From the NCBI GenBank assembly GCA_001788395.1, contig MGBT01000083.1, positions 1 through 33,790 of the forward strand: DNA of 33,790 nucleotides. The letters are read 5' to 3'. The translations under genes were made by a program, and so were the position numbers. The notes beneath the pieces were generated by a model, which made no database searches, had not been told where the DNA came from, and saw only the letters and a program-made list of their open reading frames with translations. Positions 33,012 to 33,790 of the stretch are shown here, in pieces (the stretch's first letter is position 1; every line of letters begins with the position of its first letter). The DNA is from Candidatus Rokubacteria bacterium GWA2_70_23 (lineage in GTDB: Bacteria; Methylomirabilota; Methylomirabilia; Rokubacteriales; CSP1-6).

Positions 33012-33790
33012 TCACGCGGTCGCGGCGGCGAGGGCCGCCGCATAGGCGTCGATCTCCCCCCGCGTGCGCTGCTCGGTCACCGCCACGAGGAGGCAACTCC
33101 TGTACGACCGGTCGAAAGCCTTGAGCGGCACCCCGGCCAGGATGCGCTCCTTCTGGAGGCGCTTCACCACGCGCTCCGGGGATTTCGGCAGCTCCAGCGT
33201 GAACTCCTTGAAGAAGGGCGCGCCGAAGCGGAGGCGGACGCCCGGGACCTGGGCGAGGGCTCCGGCCGCGTAGTGCGCCTTGGCCGCGGACAGCTCGCCG
33301 ACCTTGCGCAGGCCCTGCTTGCCCAGGATGGAGACGTAGATGGTGGCCATCAGCGCGCAGAGGGCGACGTTGGTGCAGATGTTGGACGTGGCCTTCTCGC
33401 GGCGGATGTGCTGCTCGCGCGTCTGGAGCGTGAGCACGAAGCCCCGCTGCCCGTCTCGGTCCACGGTGGCGCCCACGAGGCGCCCCGGCATGCGGCGGAC
33501 CAGATCCTGCTTCGCCGCGAAGACCCCGAGGCTCGGGCCGCCGAAGCTCATCGAGACGCCGAGCCCCTGCCCCTCGCCCACCACGATGTCGGCGCCGAGG
33601 GCGCCCGGTGGGGTGAGGAGCCCCAGGTTCACGGGGTCCGCCACCACCACGAGAAGCGCGCCGGCGGCATGGGCGATCTCTGCCGCGGCCCGCACGTCCT
33701 CCAGGCAGCCGAAGAAGTTCGGGTACTGGACGACCACCGCGGCCGTCTTCTCCGAGACCGCCTTGCGCAGGGCCTCCAGGTCCGTGACGC
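33012..33790 (-). CDS. gcvPA: Glycine dehydrogenase (decarboxylating) subunit 1, C-terminal part (cut by window end)
   Basis: About 259 C-terminal codons are visible; the frame is open to the right edge, so the track's GTG at 33737 is internal. [40 protein letters not shown] (quoted in outline) and [10 protein letters not shown] are the GcvPA C-terminal motifs, and [20 protein letters not shown] is the family's conserved segment. It is the non-PLP-binding half of the split glycine decarboxylase. gcvPB follows after twenty bases. Confidence 0.96.
   Translation of the reverse strand, partial: VTDLEALRKAVSEKTAAVVVQYPNFFGCLEDVRAAAEIAHAAGALLVVVADPVNLGLLTPPGALGADIVVGEGQGLGVSMSFGGPSLGVFAAKQDLVRRMPGRLVGATVDRDGQRGFVLTLQTREQHIRREKATSNICTNVALCALMATIYVSILGKQGLRKVGELSAAKAHYAAGALAQVPGVRLRFGAPFFKEFTLELPKSPERVVKRLQKERILAGVPLKAFDRSYRSCLLVAVTEQRTRGEIDAYAAALAAATA

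Overview
The window is very GC-rich by eye, densely coded on both strands, and comes from a diderm (Gram-negative) bacterium: it carries a complete Tol-Pal system, an MlaC-type periplasmic lipid carrier, Lgt and several lipoproteins. The gene mix (GldA/F/G-like ABC set with a DUF4340 protein, split glycine decarboxylase, exported bifunctional nuclease, DUF502) would fit a deep-branching environmental lineage such as Rokubacteria/Methylomirabilota or a deltaproteobacterial relative. That placement is an impression only. I see no rRNA, tRNA, CRISPR array, phage gene or transposase.

Layout. 1-2.8 kb (+): the end of a CgeB-like glycosyltransferase, a threonine synthase-like enzyme, then mlaC behind a good sigma-54-type promoter. 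2.7-5.7 kb (-): lgt, an MBL-fold hydrolase, endonuclease V and a small solitary DNA methyltransferase in one tightly overlapping operon. 5.8-10.8 kb (+): tolQ-tolR-tolA-tolB-pal-cpoB behind a sigma-70 promoter. 10.8-12.0 kb (-): an orphan zinc-finger anti-sigma-like protein and a DUF502 membrane protein. 12.05-12.8 kb (+): an SDR with the pteridine-reductase catalytic signature. 12.8-15.2 kb (-): a lipid kinase with a damaged-looking start, a glyoxalase II/ETHE1-like hydrolase and a secreted repeat protein; this block is bracketed by two inverted pairs of a ~60-bp repeat. 15.4-20.6 kb (-): ABC ATPase, ABC-2 permease, GldG-like and DUF4340 proteins. 20.7-22.8 kb (+): a Cache-HAMP-GAF-GGDEF diguanylate cyclase. 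22.8-25.0 kb (-): exported bifunctional nuclease, AAA+ ATPase, YbgC-type thioesterase and an internally deleted remnant of formate-tetrahydrofolate ligase. 25.1-27.7 kb: MFS transporter (-), double-hotdog thioesterase (+), small secreted protein (-). 27.7-33.8 kb (-): gcvPA (cut by the window edge), gcvPB, lipoate/octanoate transferase, Nudix, leucyl aminopeptidase and a PHP phosphoesterase in one run.

How the genes work together. Most of the window is cell-envelope housekeeping (Lgt lipidates Pal and CpoB; Tol-Pal and MlaC maintain the outer membrane) plus one-carbon metabolism (GcvP halves with a lipoyl-attachment enzyme; the fhs remnant suggests loss of formate activation at this locus). 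The best candidates for something new are structural. A ~60-bp repeat family brackets a two-gene block. A 23-bp direct repeat flanks the repeat-bearing insert at the junction of the hydrolase and lipid kinase genes, next to a one-base break in the kinase start. The fhs gene is reduced to its two ends. A REP-like hairpin supplies the C-terminus of the lipoate-transfer enzyme. I do not see a clear new defence or biosynthetic system; the endonuclease V/solitary methyltransferase operon is the nearest to one.
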